Origin: an uncultured Aquabacterium sp.
Lineage (GTDB): Bacteria; Pseudomonadota; Gammaproteobacteria; Burkholderiales; Burkholderiaceae_C
NCBI RefSeq assembly: GCF_913773725.1
Contig: NZ_CAJYGK010000086.1
Coordinates: 140,297-204,296 of the forward strand
Direction: 5' to 3'
Length of the DNA: 64,000 nucleotides
Of this stretch, positions 44,697-53,617 are shown one piece after another (positions within the stretch are counted from its first letter, which is position 1; every line of letters begins with the position of its first letter). Under the pieces are notes generated by a model. It saw only the letters and a program-made list of their open reading frames with translations, was not told the origin of the DNA and ran no database searches. The position numbers and the translations under genes are program-made.

Positions 44697-44735
44697 TGTT
44701 TCCTGTGGTTAATCAACGTATCTCAATAGGAAACA
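44697..44735. promoter_or_regulatory. Inverted repeat TGTTTCCT-N23-AGGAAACA before glnK
   Basis: Arms 44697-44704 and 44728-44735, the same sequence and spacing as at the glnT promoter. The right arm ends one base before the sigma-54 -24 box, so a bound protein would block or shape promoter access. Confidence 0.7.
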
Positions 44736-44736
44736 T

Positions 44737-44752
44737 TGGCACAGGGGTTGCA
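44737..44752 (+). promoter_or_regulatory. Sigma-54 promoter of glnK-amtB
   Basis: TGGCACAGGGGTTGCA is a near-perfect -24/-12 element (TGGCAC, TTGCA, 10 bp between GG and GC). Expected start near 44764; the glnK ribosome site GGAG is at 44801-44804. Confidence 0.9.
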
Positions 44753-44791
44753 TCACCTTCATCGGAGCAGTCAGGGGGGCTGACTGCATGA

Positions 44792-45148
<357 letters not shown>

Positions 45149-45168
45149 GGTCGCCACAGCAGGAGTCG

Positions 45169-46599
45169 ATGATGTTGAAAGCTCTACTTGCTGCCGCAGC
45201 CCTGGGTGCGGCGTGGGCCGTGCCCGCTCATGCTCAGGAAGCCACTGCCGCTGCGACGGCGGCTGCCTCCGCGGCCGAGGCCGTTGCACCGGTGGTTCAG
45301 AAGGGCGATGCCGCCTGGATCATCGTGGCCACCGTGCTGGTGATCCTGATGGCCGTGCCCGGGCTGCCGCTGTTCTATGGCGGCATGGTGCGCGCCAAGA
45401 ACATGCTGTCGGTGATGATGCAGGTGATGATCACCTTCTCGTTGCTGGGCGTGCTGTGGTGCCTGTACGGCTACAGCCTGGCCTTCACCGAGGGCAACGC
45501 CTTCTTCGGCGGGTTCGACAAGGCCTTCCTGAAGGGGGTGACGGTCGACACGCTGGCCGGCACCTTCAGCAAGGGCGTGTACATTCCCGAGTACCTGTAC
45601 GTCGCCTTCCAGATGACGTTCGCGGCCATCACGCCGGCCCTCATCATCGGCTCACTGGCTGAGCGTGTGAAGTTCTCGGCCCTGCTGCTGTTCATGGTGC
45701 TGTGGTTCACGTTCAGCTACCTTCCGCTGGCCCACATGGTGTGGTTCTGGGCGGGTCCGGACGCCTACACCAGCGCACAAGCGGCGGATGCCGCGGGTGC
45801 CACGGCCGGCTTCCTGTTCCAGAAGGGTGCCATCGACTTCGCGGGCGGCACCGTGGTGCACATCAACGCGGCCATGGCGGGTCTGGTGGGGGCCTTCATG
45901 ATTGGCCGCCGCGTCGGGTTCGGCAAGGAGCCGATGCCGCCGCACAGCCTCACGATGACGATGATCGGTGCCTCGCTGCTGTGGGTGGGCTGGTTCGGCT
46001 TCAACGTCGGCTCCAACCTCGAGGTGTCGGGCACGGCGGGCCTGGCCTTCCTCAACACCTTCCTGGCCACCTGTGCTGCCACGGTGTCTTGGACGCTGGT
46101 CGAGTGGTTCGCCAAGGGCAAGCCCTCGATGCTGGGTGCGGCCTCGGGTGCCATCGCTGGTCTGGTGGCCATCACGCCGGCCTGCGGCTTCGTCGGCCCG
46201 ATGGGCGGGATGGTGATCGGTCTGCTGGGCGGCGTGGTGTGCTACTGGGGTGTCAACGGCCTCAAGCGCATGCTGGGTGTCGACGACAGCCTGGACGTGT
46301 TCGGCGTGCACGGCGTGGGTGGCATCCTGGGTGCGCTGCTGACCGGGGTGTTCGCTTCGCCGGCCCTGGGTGGCACGGGTGTGTACGACTACGTGACCAA
46401 CAGTGTGGCCGACTACGACATGGCGGCTCAGATGCTGAGCCAGCTGTGGGGCGTGGGCGTGGCCGTGGTGTGGTCGGGCGTGGTGTCCTACGTGGCCTTC
46501 AAGGTGGCCGACCTGACCCTGGGTCTGCGCGTGAGCGAAGACGAAGAGCGCGAAGGGCTGGACCTGAGCGCGCACGGTGAGCGGGCATATCACCTGTGA
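45169..46599 (+). CDS. amtB: AmtB ammonium transporter
   Basis: 476 residues. A signal peptide (residues 1-22, cleavage after AHA) precedes a short Ala-rich periplasmic stretch and 11 membrane helices. Channel residues are recognisable: FYGGMVRAKN near 75, DFAGGTVVHINAAMAGLV near 223-240 with the first pore histidine, and VFGVHGVGGILGALLTG near 380 with the second. The trimer conducts ammonium/ammonia and is blocked by GlnK. Terminator at 46624. Confidence 0.96.
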   Translation: MMLKALLAAAALGAAWAVPAHAQEATAAATAAASAAEAVAPVVQKGDAAWIIVATVLVILMAVPGLPLFYGGMVRAKNMLSVMMQVMITFSLLGVLWCLYGYSLAFTEGNAFFGGFDKAFLKGVTVDTLAGTFSKGVYIPEYLYVAFQMTFAAITPALIIGSLAERVKFSALLLFMVLWFTFSYLPLAHMVWFWAGPDAYTSAQAADAAGATAGFLFQKGAIDFAGGTVVHINAAMAGLVGAFMIGRRVGFGKEPMPPHSLTMTMIGASLLWVGWFGFNVGSNLEVSGTAGLAFLNTFLATCAATVSWTLVEWFAKGKPSMLGAASGAIAGLVAITPACGFVGPMGGMVIGLLGGVVCYWGVNGLKRMLGVDDSLDVFGVHGVGGILGALLTGVFASPALGGTGVYDYVTNSVADYDMAAQMLSQLWGVGVAVVWSGVVSYVAFKVADLTLGLRVSEDEEREGLDLSAHGERAYHL

Positions 46600-46623
46600 T
46601 CGGGTGAGCCACGCTGACGCGTG

Positions 46624-46660
46624 AAAGCCCGGCCGCATGGCCGGGCTTTCTGCTTTTGTT
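46624..46660 (+). terminator. Terminator of glnK-amtB
   Basis: AAAGCCCGGCC (46624-46634), loop GCAT, GGCCGGGCTTT (46639-46649), then CTGCTTTTGTT. An 11-bp perfect stem. Confidence 0.9.
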
Positions 46661-46681
46661 CGAGCGTGCTGTGTGGTCGCG

Positions 46682-47728
46682 TCAGCAGAGGCCGGTCTGG
46701 CCTTTCTTGCGACGCGTGGCCCCCGCTGTCACACCCAGGCCAGCCAGCGCCATGAGCCAGGCCGAGGGTTCCGGCACCACCGCCACCGACGCCGTGCCGG
46801 CGTTGCCGAAGCCGAAGTCGACTGCGACGGGCACATCCCCATAGCCGAAGTCGTATCCCACGCCCGGCTCGCCGATGTTGAACGCACCGAGCGCCGACTG
46901 GCCCACCGCGGGTGCCAGACCGGCATAGATGCCCGTCGCCACGCTTCGCGTGACGATGTTCTTTTCGAAGGTGACTTCCAGCGTGCCCGGATTGGTGACG
47001 AAGCGGCTCGACTGATCGATGCTGAAGCTGCCGCTGAGCAGATGGTCGGTCGAGACCGACAAGGTGCCATTGCGCCATTCGAGCTGGCCGTCGCCACCCT
47101 CGATGGACAGGTCGATCGACAGCAACGTGCCCTCGACCGAGTCGCCGGTGACCGGGTCCACCAGGCTGAAGCTGATGGGGTCCTTGCCTGCCACGCAGGG
47201 CGACGTGCAACCCACGGCCCGGACAGACGAGACGGAGTTCCAGCTGATGTGCCCGCTTGAACTCGTCCGCTTGAGTCCGGCCACCAGCTGCGACTGGCTG
47301 GATGCGAAAGCCCGGCCGCTGTGCCCCGGCGGCGGATTGGTGGTGGCCGTTCCGTTCACGTTGATCGAGCCATTGAATGGCTGACTGCCGGTGGTGAAGG
47401 TGGCGGTCGCCTGGGATTGACCGAAGGCTGAAGAGGGGCCGATGGTCGCGGTGCGGCTTTGCGGCGTGCCGGCCCCGATCAGGGGTTCGATTTGCCCTTT
47501 CAGCGTCGGTGCTTGAACCTTCTTGCCGTCGTAGCTGGCCTCCACCTCGCCTACGATGTAGCGCCAGCCGGCCTGCCATTCACCGTCAAACCCCACATTG
47601 GGCTTGATGGTCAGGGTGTGGGTGACGTTGTAGTGGGCCTCCTTGGCGGCGAGCGGCGCCAACGGCACCATGGCTGCCACAAAGACGGCCGCAAGCGAGC
47701 GACGTCTGAATCCATGAATCATTTGCAT
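46682..47728 (-). CDS. PEP-CTERM sorted secreted protein
   Basis: 348 residues: signal peptide (about 8-28, RRRSLAAVFVAAMVPLAPLAA) and a Ser/Thr/Gly-rich beta-type ectodomain. The C-terminal sorting tail has VPEPSAW, a hydrophobic helix and the Arg/Lys cluster ATRRKK. Such tails are processed by exosortase and direct proteins to the surface or extracellular matrix. The ectodomain matches no family I know. ATG 47728 has GGGAG upstream. No exosortase gene is in the window. Confidence 0.85.
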   Translation of the reverse strand: MQMIHGFRRRSLAAVFVAAMVPLAPLAAKEAHYNVTHTLTIKPNVGFDGEWQAGWRYIVGEVEASYDGKKVQAPTLKGQIEPLIGAGTPQSRTATIGPSSAFGQSQATATFTTGSQPFNGSINVNGTATTNPPPGHSGRAFASSQSQLVAGLKRTSSSGHISWNSVSSVRAVGCTSPCVAGKDPISFSLVDPVTGDSVEGTLLSIDLSIEGGDGQLEWRNGTLSVSTDHLLSGSFSIDQSSRFVTNPGTLEVTFEKNIVTRSVATGIYAGLAPAVGQSALGAFNIGEPGVGYDFGYGDVPVAVDFGFGNAGTASVAVVPEPSAWLMALAGLGVTAGATRRKKGQTGLC

Positions 47729-47858
47729 GATGAGCTCCCGAGTGAGTCCCGCAAGGCGATGCGGTCGACTGCCGCAAAACTTAGCGAGCCGATCTCCGGC
47801 CTTCAATCCCTACTCTGTGAATGGTCAACTTTTTGAAGGCTCCATTCGTTTCCACCCA

Positions 47859-49613
47859 TCACGACTTCAACAGCTGCTCGAGCCCGGCGACGCCAACCGG
47901 CGGTCTGGCGACCCAGGGAATGAAGAACGCCTTCGTCGCCAGGCCGTCGGCGATGCGGGCCAACTGGCGGCGCTCGCCTTGCAGGCGGGCTTTCAGCACC
48001 GGGTCCTGCGTGCGTGCAGCCAGAATCGACTTGTTCACCACCCAGGCGTACGGCTCGATCCGGGCCCGGCGAAGGTCGTCCTGCAGCGCCGCCGCCTGAG
48101 AGACCGGCGTGGTTTCAGGCAAGGTCACGAGGATGATGCGCGTGTAGTCGGGGTCCTGCAGCCGCATCAGGGGCGTGATCACATGCGCGGTGGACTTGCC
48201 TTCGAACTCGCGGGTCATCTGGCGGTGGTAGGCCCCTGTGGCGTCCATCAGCAGCAACGAATGCCCGGTCGGGGCGGTGTCGAGCACGACAAATGCACTG
48301 CGCGCGGAAGCCACCGTGCGCGAGAAAGCGTGGAACACCGCCACCTCTTCCGTACAGGGCGACTGCAGGTCTTCCAGCAGCAACGCCCTTTCCTGCTCAT
48401 CGAGGTCCGCTCCTCGCGAAGCCATGATCTTGTCGATGTAGCGCTGCGTTTCCACCTTCGGATCAATGCGGCTCATATCCAGCCCGGGAAGCTGGCCCTC
48501 CAGCGTCGAGGCCAGATGGGCTGCGGGGTCGGTGGTGCTCAGGTGCACGGCGTGACCACGCCGGACCAGGCCCACGGCCAACGCGGCCGCGATGGTGGTC
48601 TTGCCGACACCGCCCTTGCCCATCACCATGATCAGCCCCTTGCCCGCAGCCGCCAGTTCGGCGATCAGCTTCTGCAGGCCCTCGGCGGCCCAGCGGCTGT
48701 CATCCACGTCCTCGGCGGGAAGCCATGCGGGGGCGCCCTTGTCATCCAGCAGTGAACGCAGTGCAGCGATGCCGACCGTGTCGAATGCGCGCAGCGGAAC
48801 AACTGCCTGGGGCAGTGTCTTCAGGACGTCGGGCATGCTGTGCAGGGCTTCATTGTTCAGCGCTTCCAGCGCATCGGCCACGGCGTCACCGGGGGCGGTC
48901 GCACGGAACACGCCATTCAACACCAGGCGCTGGTGCCGCAGCCCCAGTTCCTGCAGTTCGACGGACGTGCGGGCGGCTTCGCTCAGTGCGCCCTTGTCGG
49001 CACGGGCCACCAGCACAACCGTCGTCTGCTTTTCGTCGCTCAGGGCAGCCAGCGCGGCATTGAAGCGCGCCTCCTGCATCTTCAAGCCCGAGTGGGGTCC
49101 GAGGCAGGACGCCCCCCGGTCGTTGTCCTTGAGAAAACCGCTCCAGGCCTTGGGCAGGCTGAGCAAGCGCAAGGTGTGGCCCGTCGGGGCCGTGTCGAAC
49201 ACCACGTGGTCGTAGGCGGCGGCGCTGTCGCTCAGCAGGCTGGAGAATTCGTCGAACGACGCGATCTCGGTGGTGCAGGCCCCGGAGAGCTGCTCACGAA
49301 CCGTTTTCCGTTCTTCGTCGGTGCTGCTGTCTTGCATCTGGGCCAGCACACGCTGCCGGTAGTTCTCTGCGGCCACATCGGGGTCGATGTTCAACACCGA
49401 CAGGCGAGGCACTCCGGGGACGGGCGTCGGTGTGTTCCGAAGCGGCACACCAAGCATTTCATCCAGGTTGGATGCTGCATCGGTGCTGACGAGCAGAACG
49501 CGCAGCCCCTCATCGGCAAGCTGGATCGCCGTGGCGGTCGACAAGGATGTCTTGCCGACGCCGCCCTTGCCAGTGAAGAACAGGTAGCTGGTGGGATGGG
49601 GTAGCAGCTTCAT
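47859..49613 (-). CDS. arsA: ArsA-type arsenite pump ATPase (orphan)
   Basis: 584 residues, the standard length of bacterial ArsA with two homologous halves. Each half has a P-loop GKGGVGKT (near residues 15 and 330) and the signal DTAPTGHT/S. Cysteines matching the arsenite site appear in ACTTE, SCLG and PCTEE. ArsA energises the ArsB efflux pump. No arsB, arsD or arsR is nearby; the only membrane neighbour is the TSUP permease. The start is ATG 49613, since the upstream extension begins with TTG and lacks homology. The ribosome site is weak. Confidence 0.9.
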   Translation of the reverse strand: MKLLPHPTSYLFFTGKGGVGKTSLSTATAIQLADEGLRVLLVSTDAASNLDEMLGVPLRNTPTPVPGVPRLSVLNIDPDVAAENYRQRVLAQMQDSSTDEERKTVREQLSGACTTEIASFDEFSSLLSDSAAAYDHVVFDTAPTGHTLRLLSLPKAWSGFLKDNDRGASCLGPHSGLKMQEARFNAALAALSDEKQTTVVLVARADKGALSEAARTSVELQELGLRHQRLVLNGVFRATAPGDAVADALEALNNEALHSMPDVLKTLPQAVVPLRAFDTVGIAALRSLLDDKGAPAWLPAEDVDDSRWAAEGLQKLIAELAAAGKGLIMVMGKGGVGKTTIAAALAVGLVRRGHAVHLSTTDPAAHLASTLEGQLPGLDMSRIDPKVETQRYIDKIMASRGADLDEQERALLLEDLQSPCTEEVAVFHAFSRTVASARSAFVVLDTAPTGHSLLLMDATGAYHRQMTREFEGKSTAHVITPLMRLQDPDYTRIILVTLPETTPVSQAAALQDDLRRARIEPYAWVVNKSILAARTQDPVLKARLQGERRQLARIADGLATKAFFIPWVARPPVGVAGLEQLLKS

Positions 49614-49695
49614 TTTCGGGTCGCAGCTCAAGACGCCATCAGCCTCTCGCAAAGGCTGGTGTGCGTCAAGCGACTCGCTCAACGACGTGTGGTTC

Positions 49696-50439
49696 TCACC
49701 CTCCTCTCATCAGGTTCGCCACACCCAGCGCAATGAACACCATGAAGAGCGCCTTCTGAAACGTCGGGCCCGCCAGGCGCCCCCTCAGCATCTCGCCCAG
49801 CTTCATGCCCGCGAAGGCGCCCCCCATTGCGCCGCCCCACAGCCAGGCTGTTCCAGCCGAGACCTCGCCGAATGGCGCCGAGGTCTGCAACCGAAATGCC
49901 AACGCCAGCGTCGCCACCGTGAACGACAGGCCCAGCGCCTGAACGGTGGCCTCCTTGTCCAGCCGCAGCGATTGCAGATAGGGCACCCATGGCAGCACGA
50001 ACACAGCGGTCATCGACGTGATCAGACCGGTGGCGACCCCCGCCACTGCGCCCAGCCACCGGCCGCGCTGTGAGAGGTCGGGCAGGGCAGGGCGCCACAG
50101 GCCCCACAGGCCGTAGCCCACCAGCACACCGCCAAGCCAGCGCGACGCCGTATCCGTCGGGCCGCCGCCACCCAGGCCGGGCGCGAAGGCCGTGACCACT
50201 GCGATCGCCAACCAACCCGGCCACAGCCGGATCGCCACTTGGCGCAGATGGGGCCCGCGGCATTGCGCCACGTTGGTGGACAGCGACGGAATCACCAGCA
50301 GCGCAGCGGCCTGTGCAGGGGGCATCCACAGGCCGAGCAGGCTCATCGCCACAGTCGGCAAGCCCATCCCGGTGATGCCTTTCACGCCACCGGCCAAGGC
50401 GAACACGGCCGCCACCCACAAGGTCTGCATGATGTCCAT
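49696..50439 (-). CDS. TSUP (TauE/SafE) family permease
   Basis: 247 residues with about eight membrane helices and the family's GGVKGITGMGLPT opening near residue 18, repeated in part by GVATGLITSMTAVFVLPW near 130. Members export sulfite, sulfoacetate and related anions. It lies 82 bp upstream of arsA on the same strand and divergent from a LysR gene. Cooperation with ArsA is possible but unsupported. Confidence 0.85.
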   Translation of the reverse strand: MDIMQTLWVAAVFALAGGVKGITGMGLPTVAMSLLGLWMPPAQAAALLVIPSLSTNVAQCRGPHLRQVAIRLWPGWLAIAVVTAFAPGLGGGGPTDTASRWLGGVLVGYGLWGLWRPALPDLSQRGRWLGAVAGVATGLITSMTAVFVLPWVPYLQSLRLDKEATVQALGLSFTVATLALAFRLQTSAPFGEVSAGTAWLWGGAMGGAFAGMKLGEMLRGRLAGPTFQKALFMVFIALGVANLMRGG

Positions 50440-50522
50440 GGCGGTATGGTGTGCCGAATCGGGGCCTCACACCATTCCATTCACCTGCCCCTATCCTTCG
50501 GTGGAACCGAAGGATGAACGCC

Positions 50523-51467
50523 ATGGCCACCCCCCGTCGCACCGTTGACTACCGCATCGACCCTTTCGACCTGCACCTTTTCTCTGCCGTGATTGCCCAT
50601 GGGTCCATCACGGCGGCTGCAGAGGCGGTGAGCCTTTCTCTGGCTGCAGCGAGTGCCCGCCTCAAGGCGCTGGAAGACGCCACAGGCGCGCGCCTCCTCA
50701 TCCGCTCCAAGGCCGGGGCGGTTCCCACCGATGCCGGAAGGACCCTGGCGCGACACGCGAACCGTGTGCTGACGGAGCTGGAGTCCCTGCATGTAGGGAT
50801 GGCCAGTTTCGGCCGCGGCTTGCGGGGCACCGTCCGGCTGTTGTGCAACACGGCGGCCATGTCTGAGGCGCTGCCTAGATCCGTGGCGCGCTTTCTGTGC
50901 CATCACCCCGAGATCGACCTGGACGTGCGCGAGATGGCGAGTGATGCTGCATTGGATGCCCTGCGGCGCGGCTTCGCCGACATCGCCGTCGTGGCAGACC
51001 ATGTGGACACAACCGGCTTCACGGTGCACCCCTGGCTGGATGACCGCCTGGTGGCACTGCTGCCCCGAAGCTGGCCGATGGGCAGGCGACGCACCATCGC
51101 GTTTGGCGAGCTGCTGGAGCATCCCCTGGTCGGCCTTCCCGGCGACAGCGGACTCAGCCGCTTCCTGGCCGCGCAGGCCAGCCGCAGCGGTCGCGTACCC
51201 CGACACCGCGTGCGGCTCTCAGGGTTCGATGGCATGGCGCAACTCGTGGCCGCGGGCGTCGGGGCCGCGGTGATGCCGGAGAGCGCGGCAATGCGTTTTC
51301 GCGCCGAGGGCACGCGGGTGCTGGCCTTGGCCGATCGCTGGGCGACCCGGAGCCTGCTGGTGTGCATGACACCGCAAGGCGCCGAGCTGGCCGCGGTCAG
51401 GGCGTTGGCGGATTCGCTGCTTTCGTTGAAGTCGCCGCTGCTGTCGCTCGCGAAGACGCGCGGGTAG
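50523..51467 (+). CDS. LysR-family regulator next to TSUP permease
   Basis: 314 residues: winged helix (FDLHLFSAVIAHGSITAAAEAVSLSLAAASARLKAL, residues about 14-50) and effector domain. ATG 50523 fits the GAAGG at 50509-50513; ATG 50514 is too close to it. Divergent from the TSUP gene with 83 bp between, so the permease is the natural target. Confidence 0.85.
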   Translation: MATPRRTVDYRIDPFDLHLFSAVIAHGSITAAAEAVSLSLAAASARLKALEDATGARLLIRSKAGAVPTDAGRTLARHANRVLTELESLHVGMASFGRGLRGTVRLLCNTAAMSEALPRSVARFLCHHPEIDLDVREMASDAALDALRRGFADIAVVADHVDTTGFTVHPWLDDRLVALLPRSWPMGRRRTIAFGELLEHPLVGLPGDSGLSRFLAAQASRSGRVPRHRVRLSGFDGMAQLVAAGVGAAVMPESAAMRFRAEGTRVLALADRWATRSLLVCMTPQGAELAAVRALADSLLSLKSPLLSLAKTRG

Positions 51468-51484
51468 CGGAGAGAATCCCCCTC

Positions 51485-52498
51485 ATGACCGACGCCCTCT
51501 ACACAACCCTGCCGCAATGGCCCCACGCTTATCCGGCCAGCGGCGCCCGTGCCACCCTGAAACGCCTCAACGAGGACTTCATCGTGACCGAGCTGCCGCT
51601 GCAGCTGCCCTCCGGTGCGGGTGAACACCTCTGGCTGGACGTCGAGAAGAACGGCGCCAACACCGCGTTCGTCGCCCAGCAACTGGCCGCGGCCGCGGGC
51701 GTGGAGGAACGGGACGTGGGCTATGCCGGCCTCAAGGACCGCTACGCCATCACCCGCCAGTGGTTCAGCATCTACCTGCCCAAGGGCGAGACCCCCGACC
51801 TGACCCAGCTTCAGCACCCGGAGTTCAAGGTGCTGGGCCAGAGCCGCCACGTGAAGAAGCTGCGCCCGGGCGACCTGCTGGGCAACCGGTTCCGCATCGT
51901 GCTGCGCGACGTCACCGGCGACCGCGATGCCATCGAGGCGAACCTGAAGGCTGTGGCGTCACACGGCGTGCCGAACTACTTCGGCGCGCAGCGCTTCGGG
52001 CATGACGGCGGCAACGTCGAGCAGGGCCGGGCCATGCTGGCGCGCGAGATCCGCGTGCGCAACCCGAAGAAGAAGGGCATCTACCTGTCGGCGGTGCGAT
52101 CCTTCGTGTTCAACGAAGTGTTGGCGCTGCGCATCCAGCAGGGGCTTTGGGGCAAGACCCTGCCCGGCGACGTGATGGACGAGGCGGGCCAGCCGACCGG
52201 GCCGCTCTGGGGACGGGGGCGCGTGACCACGACCGATCAGGCGCAGGCGCTGGAGAACGGTGTGGCCGAACGCCATGCCGTCTTGTGCGATGGCATGGAG
52301 CACGCCGGGCTGGATCAGGAGCGGCGCTCTCTGGTGGCGAGCCCGGGCGAGATGGCGTGGGAATGGCCGCACGCCGATCAGCTGGTGATCACGTTCTCGC
52401 TGCCGGCCGGGAACTACGCCACGTCGGTGTTGGGCGAAATCCTGTGCACGACCGAGCCGGATCGGCATGCGGAGGACGAGGCGGTGGTGGTTGAATGA
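51485..52498 (+). CDS. truD: TruD, tRNA pseudouridine(13) synthase
   Basis: 337 residues. TruD converts uridine 13 of tRNA-Glu to pseudouridine. The catalytic Asp85 lies in GYAGLKDRYAITRQW, followed by the family block PNYFGAQRFGHDG near 165 and the C-terminal FSLPAGNYATSVLGEI. ATG 51485 is preferred; upstream codons overlap the LysR gene without homology. A core housekeeping gene, 17 bp after the LysR stop, which argues that this replicon is a chromid or chromosome rather than a dispensable plasmid. Confidence 0.94.
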   Translation: MTDALYTTLPQWPHAYPASGARATLKRLNEDFIVTELPLQLPSGAGEHLWLDVEKNGANTAFVAQQLAAAAGVEERDVGYAGLKDRYAITRQWFSIYLPKGETPDLTQLQHPEFKVLGQSRHVKKLRPGDLLGNRFRIVLRDVTGDRDAIEANLKAVASHGVPNYFGAQRFGHDGGNVEQGRAMLAREIRVRNPKKKGIYLSAVRSFVFNEVLALRIQQGLWGKTLPGDVMDEAGQPTGPLWGRGRVTTTDQAQALENGVAERHAVLCDGMEHAGLDQERRSLVASPGEMAWEWPHADQLVITFSLPAGNYATSVLGEILCTTEPDRHAEDEAVVVE

Positions 52499-52534
52499 CG
52501 GCGCCTGAACCGATAGGGTGGGAAGGGCTGGCTC

Positions 52535-53569
52535 TCAAGTACCGCGGGCCTGGGTGCCGGCTCGCCCGACGCTCGGCGCCACCCCAAACCACCGCTTGTA
52601 GGCTTGCGAGAAGCTGGACAGATCGCTGAAGCCCATGCGCTCGGCGATCTCCGTGAGCGACAGCGTTTCATCTTCGAGCAAGCGGTTGGCCTGGCGGCCG
52701 CGCACCTCGGCGAGCAGCACTCTGTAAGAGACGCCCTCATCCTGCAGCCGTCGCTTCAGGGTCCTGTCGCTGAGCCCCAGCGCCCGTGCTGCCTGAGGCA
52801 GGTCCGGTGCGGCGTGGACGGGGGCCGCTTCCAGGTACTGACGCAGGCACTCGCTGGTGCCCAGGCGGGCGCGGCGCCGCTCCATCAGCTCGTCGCAGGC
52901 CCGCTCGCACATGGCCACCGTGACGGGGTTGGCCTGAGGCAGCCGCAGTGCCAGCTTGCTGGGATCAAAGGACAGGCTGGTACAGCGGGCGCCGAACTCG
53001 GGCCGCACCCCGGCCATGCGCGCCAGCGCCTCGATGCTGCTCGCCCCCCGTTCGACCTGGTGCTGAAGGGTGAACCGGGTCAAGGCGAACTCCGCTCCCA
53101 GCACCTCCTTCATCAATCGGGCCGCCGCCGCCACGTCGCGCTCGACCAGAAAGCGCTGCACGGCCGGCTCGACGTCGGGAGGCTCGAAGGTCACGGTGTA
53201 GGTCTCGCCGTCCAGCCCGCCCGATATGCGGCAGAACGCGAACGTCAGAGGGATGGAGCGCAGGGCCAGCGCCAGGGCATCACCCGCGGTGGCGCTGCTG
53301 ATCAGGCCCAGACCCCACAGCCCGTAGGACGCGAAGTTGTAGCGCATGCCCACTTCCAGCCCCAGGCCGGATTGCCTGCAAGCGCGGATGAGGTTGCCCA
53401 CCACGCACAGCTCCTGGCTGGCCTCCAGTTCGATCGCCGGATCGGCCAGATCGGCCACCTTCAACCGAGAGCGTGACAGGATCCGGGCGGCGTCCAGCCC
53501 CCGCTCCTGGCCAAACTCGACTAGCAGCCGCACGCTGGCTGAACTCCGCTTGAAATCCCAGAAGCACAT
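52535..53569 (-). CDS. AraC-family regulator (OruR/AraC-arm type)
   Basis: 344 residues: N-terminal effector domain of the AraC-arm kind (about 15-200, YGLWGLGLISSATAGDAL) and C-terminal double helix-turn-helix (about 245-340, LTEIAERMGFSDLSSFSQAYKRWFG). Such proteins often control fatty acid, hydrocarbon or ketone oxidation. It was probably divergent from the monooxygenase gene at 55302 before an IS element entered the gap. ATG 53569 is chosen over a TTG at 53599. Confidence 0.87.
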   Translation of the reverse strand: MCFWDFKRSSASVRLLVEFGQERGLDAARILSRSRLKVADLADPAIELEASQELCVVGNLIRACRQSGLGLEVGMRYNFASYGLWGLGLISSATAGDALALALRSIPLTFAFCRISGGLDGETYTVTFEPPDVEPAVQRFLVERDVAAAARLMKEVLGAEFALTRFTLQHQVERGASSIEALARMAGVRPEFGARCTSLSFDPSKLALRLPQANPVTVAMCERACDELMERRRARLGTSECLRQYLEAAPVHAAPDLPQAARALGLSDRTLKRRLQDEGVSYRVLLAEVRGRQANRLLEDETLSLTEIAERMGFSDLSSFSQAYKRWFGVAPSVGRAGTQARGT

Positions 53570-53617
53570 GAAGGCTGAATCCCGATGACGTTGGCCCAAA
53601 TCATAAAGCGTTTGCCT

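Noticed and set aside
44640..44700. NtrC enhancer upstream of glnK
   Set aside because: A TGGTGCA half-site (44650-44656) and TGCACCG are present, but no complete TGCACCA-N3-TGGTGCA dyad is formed.
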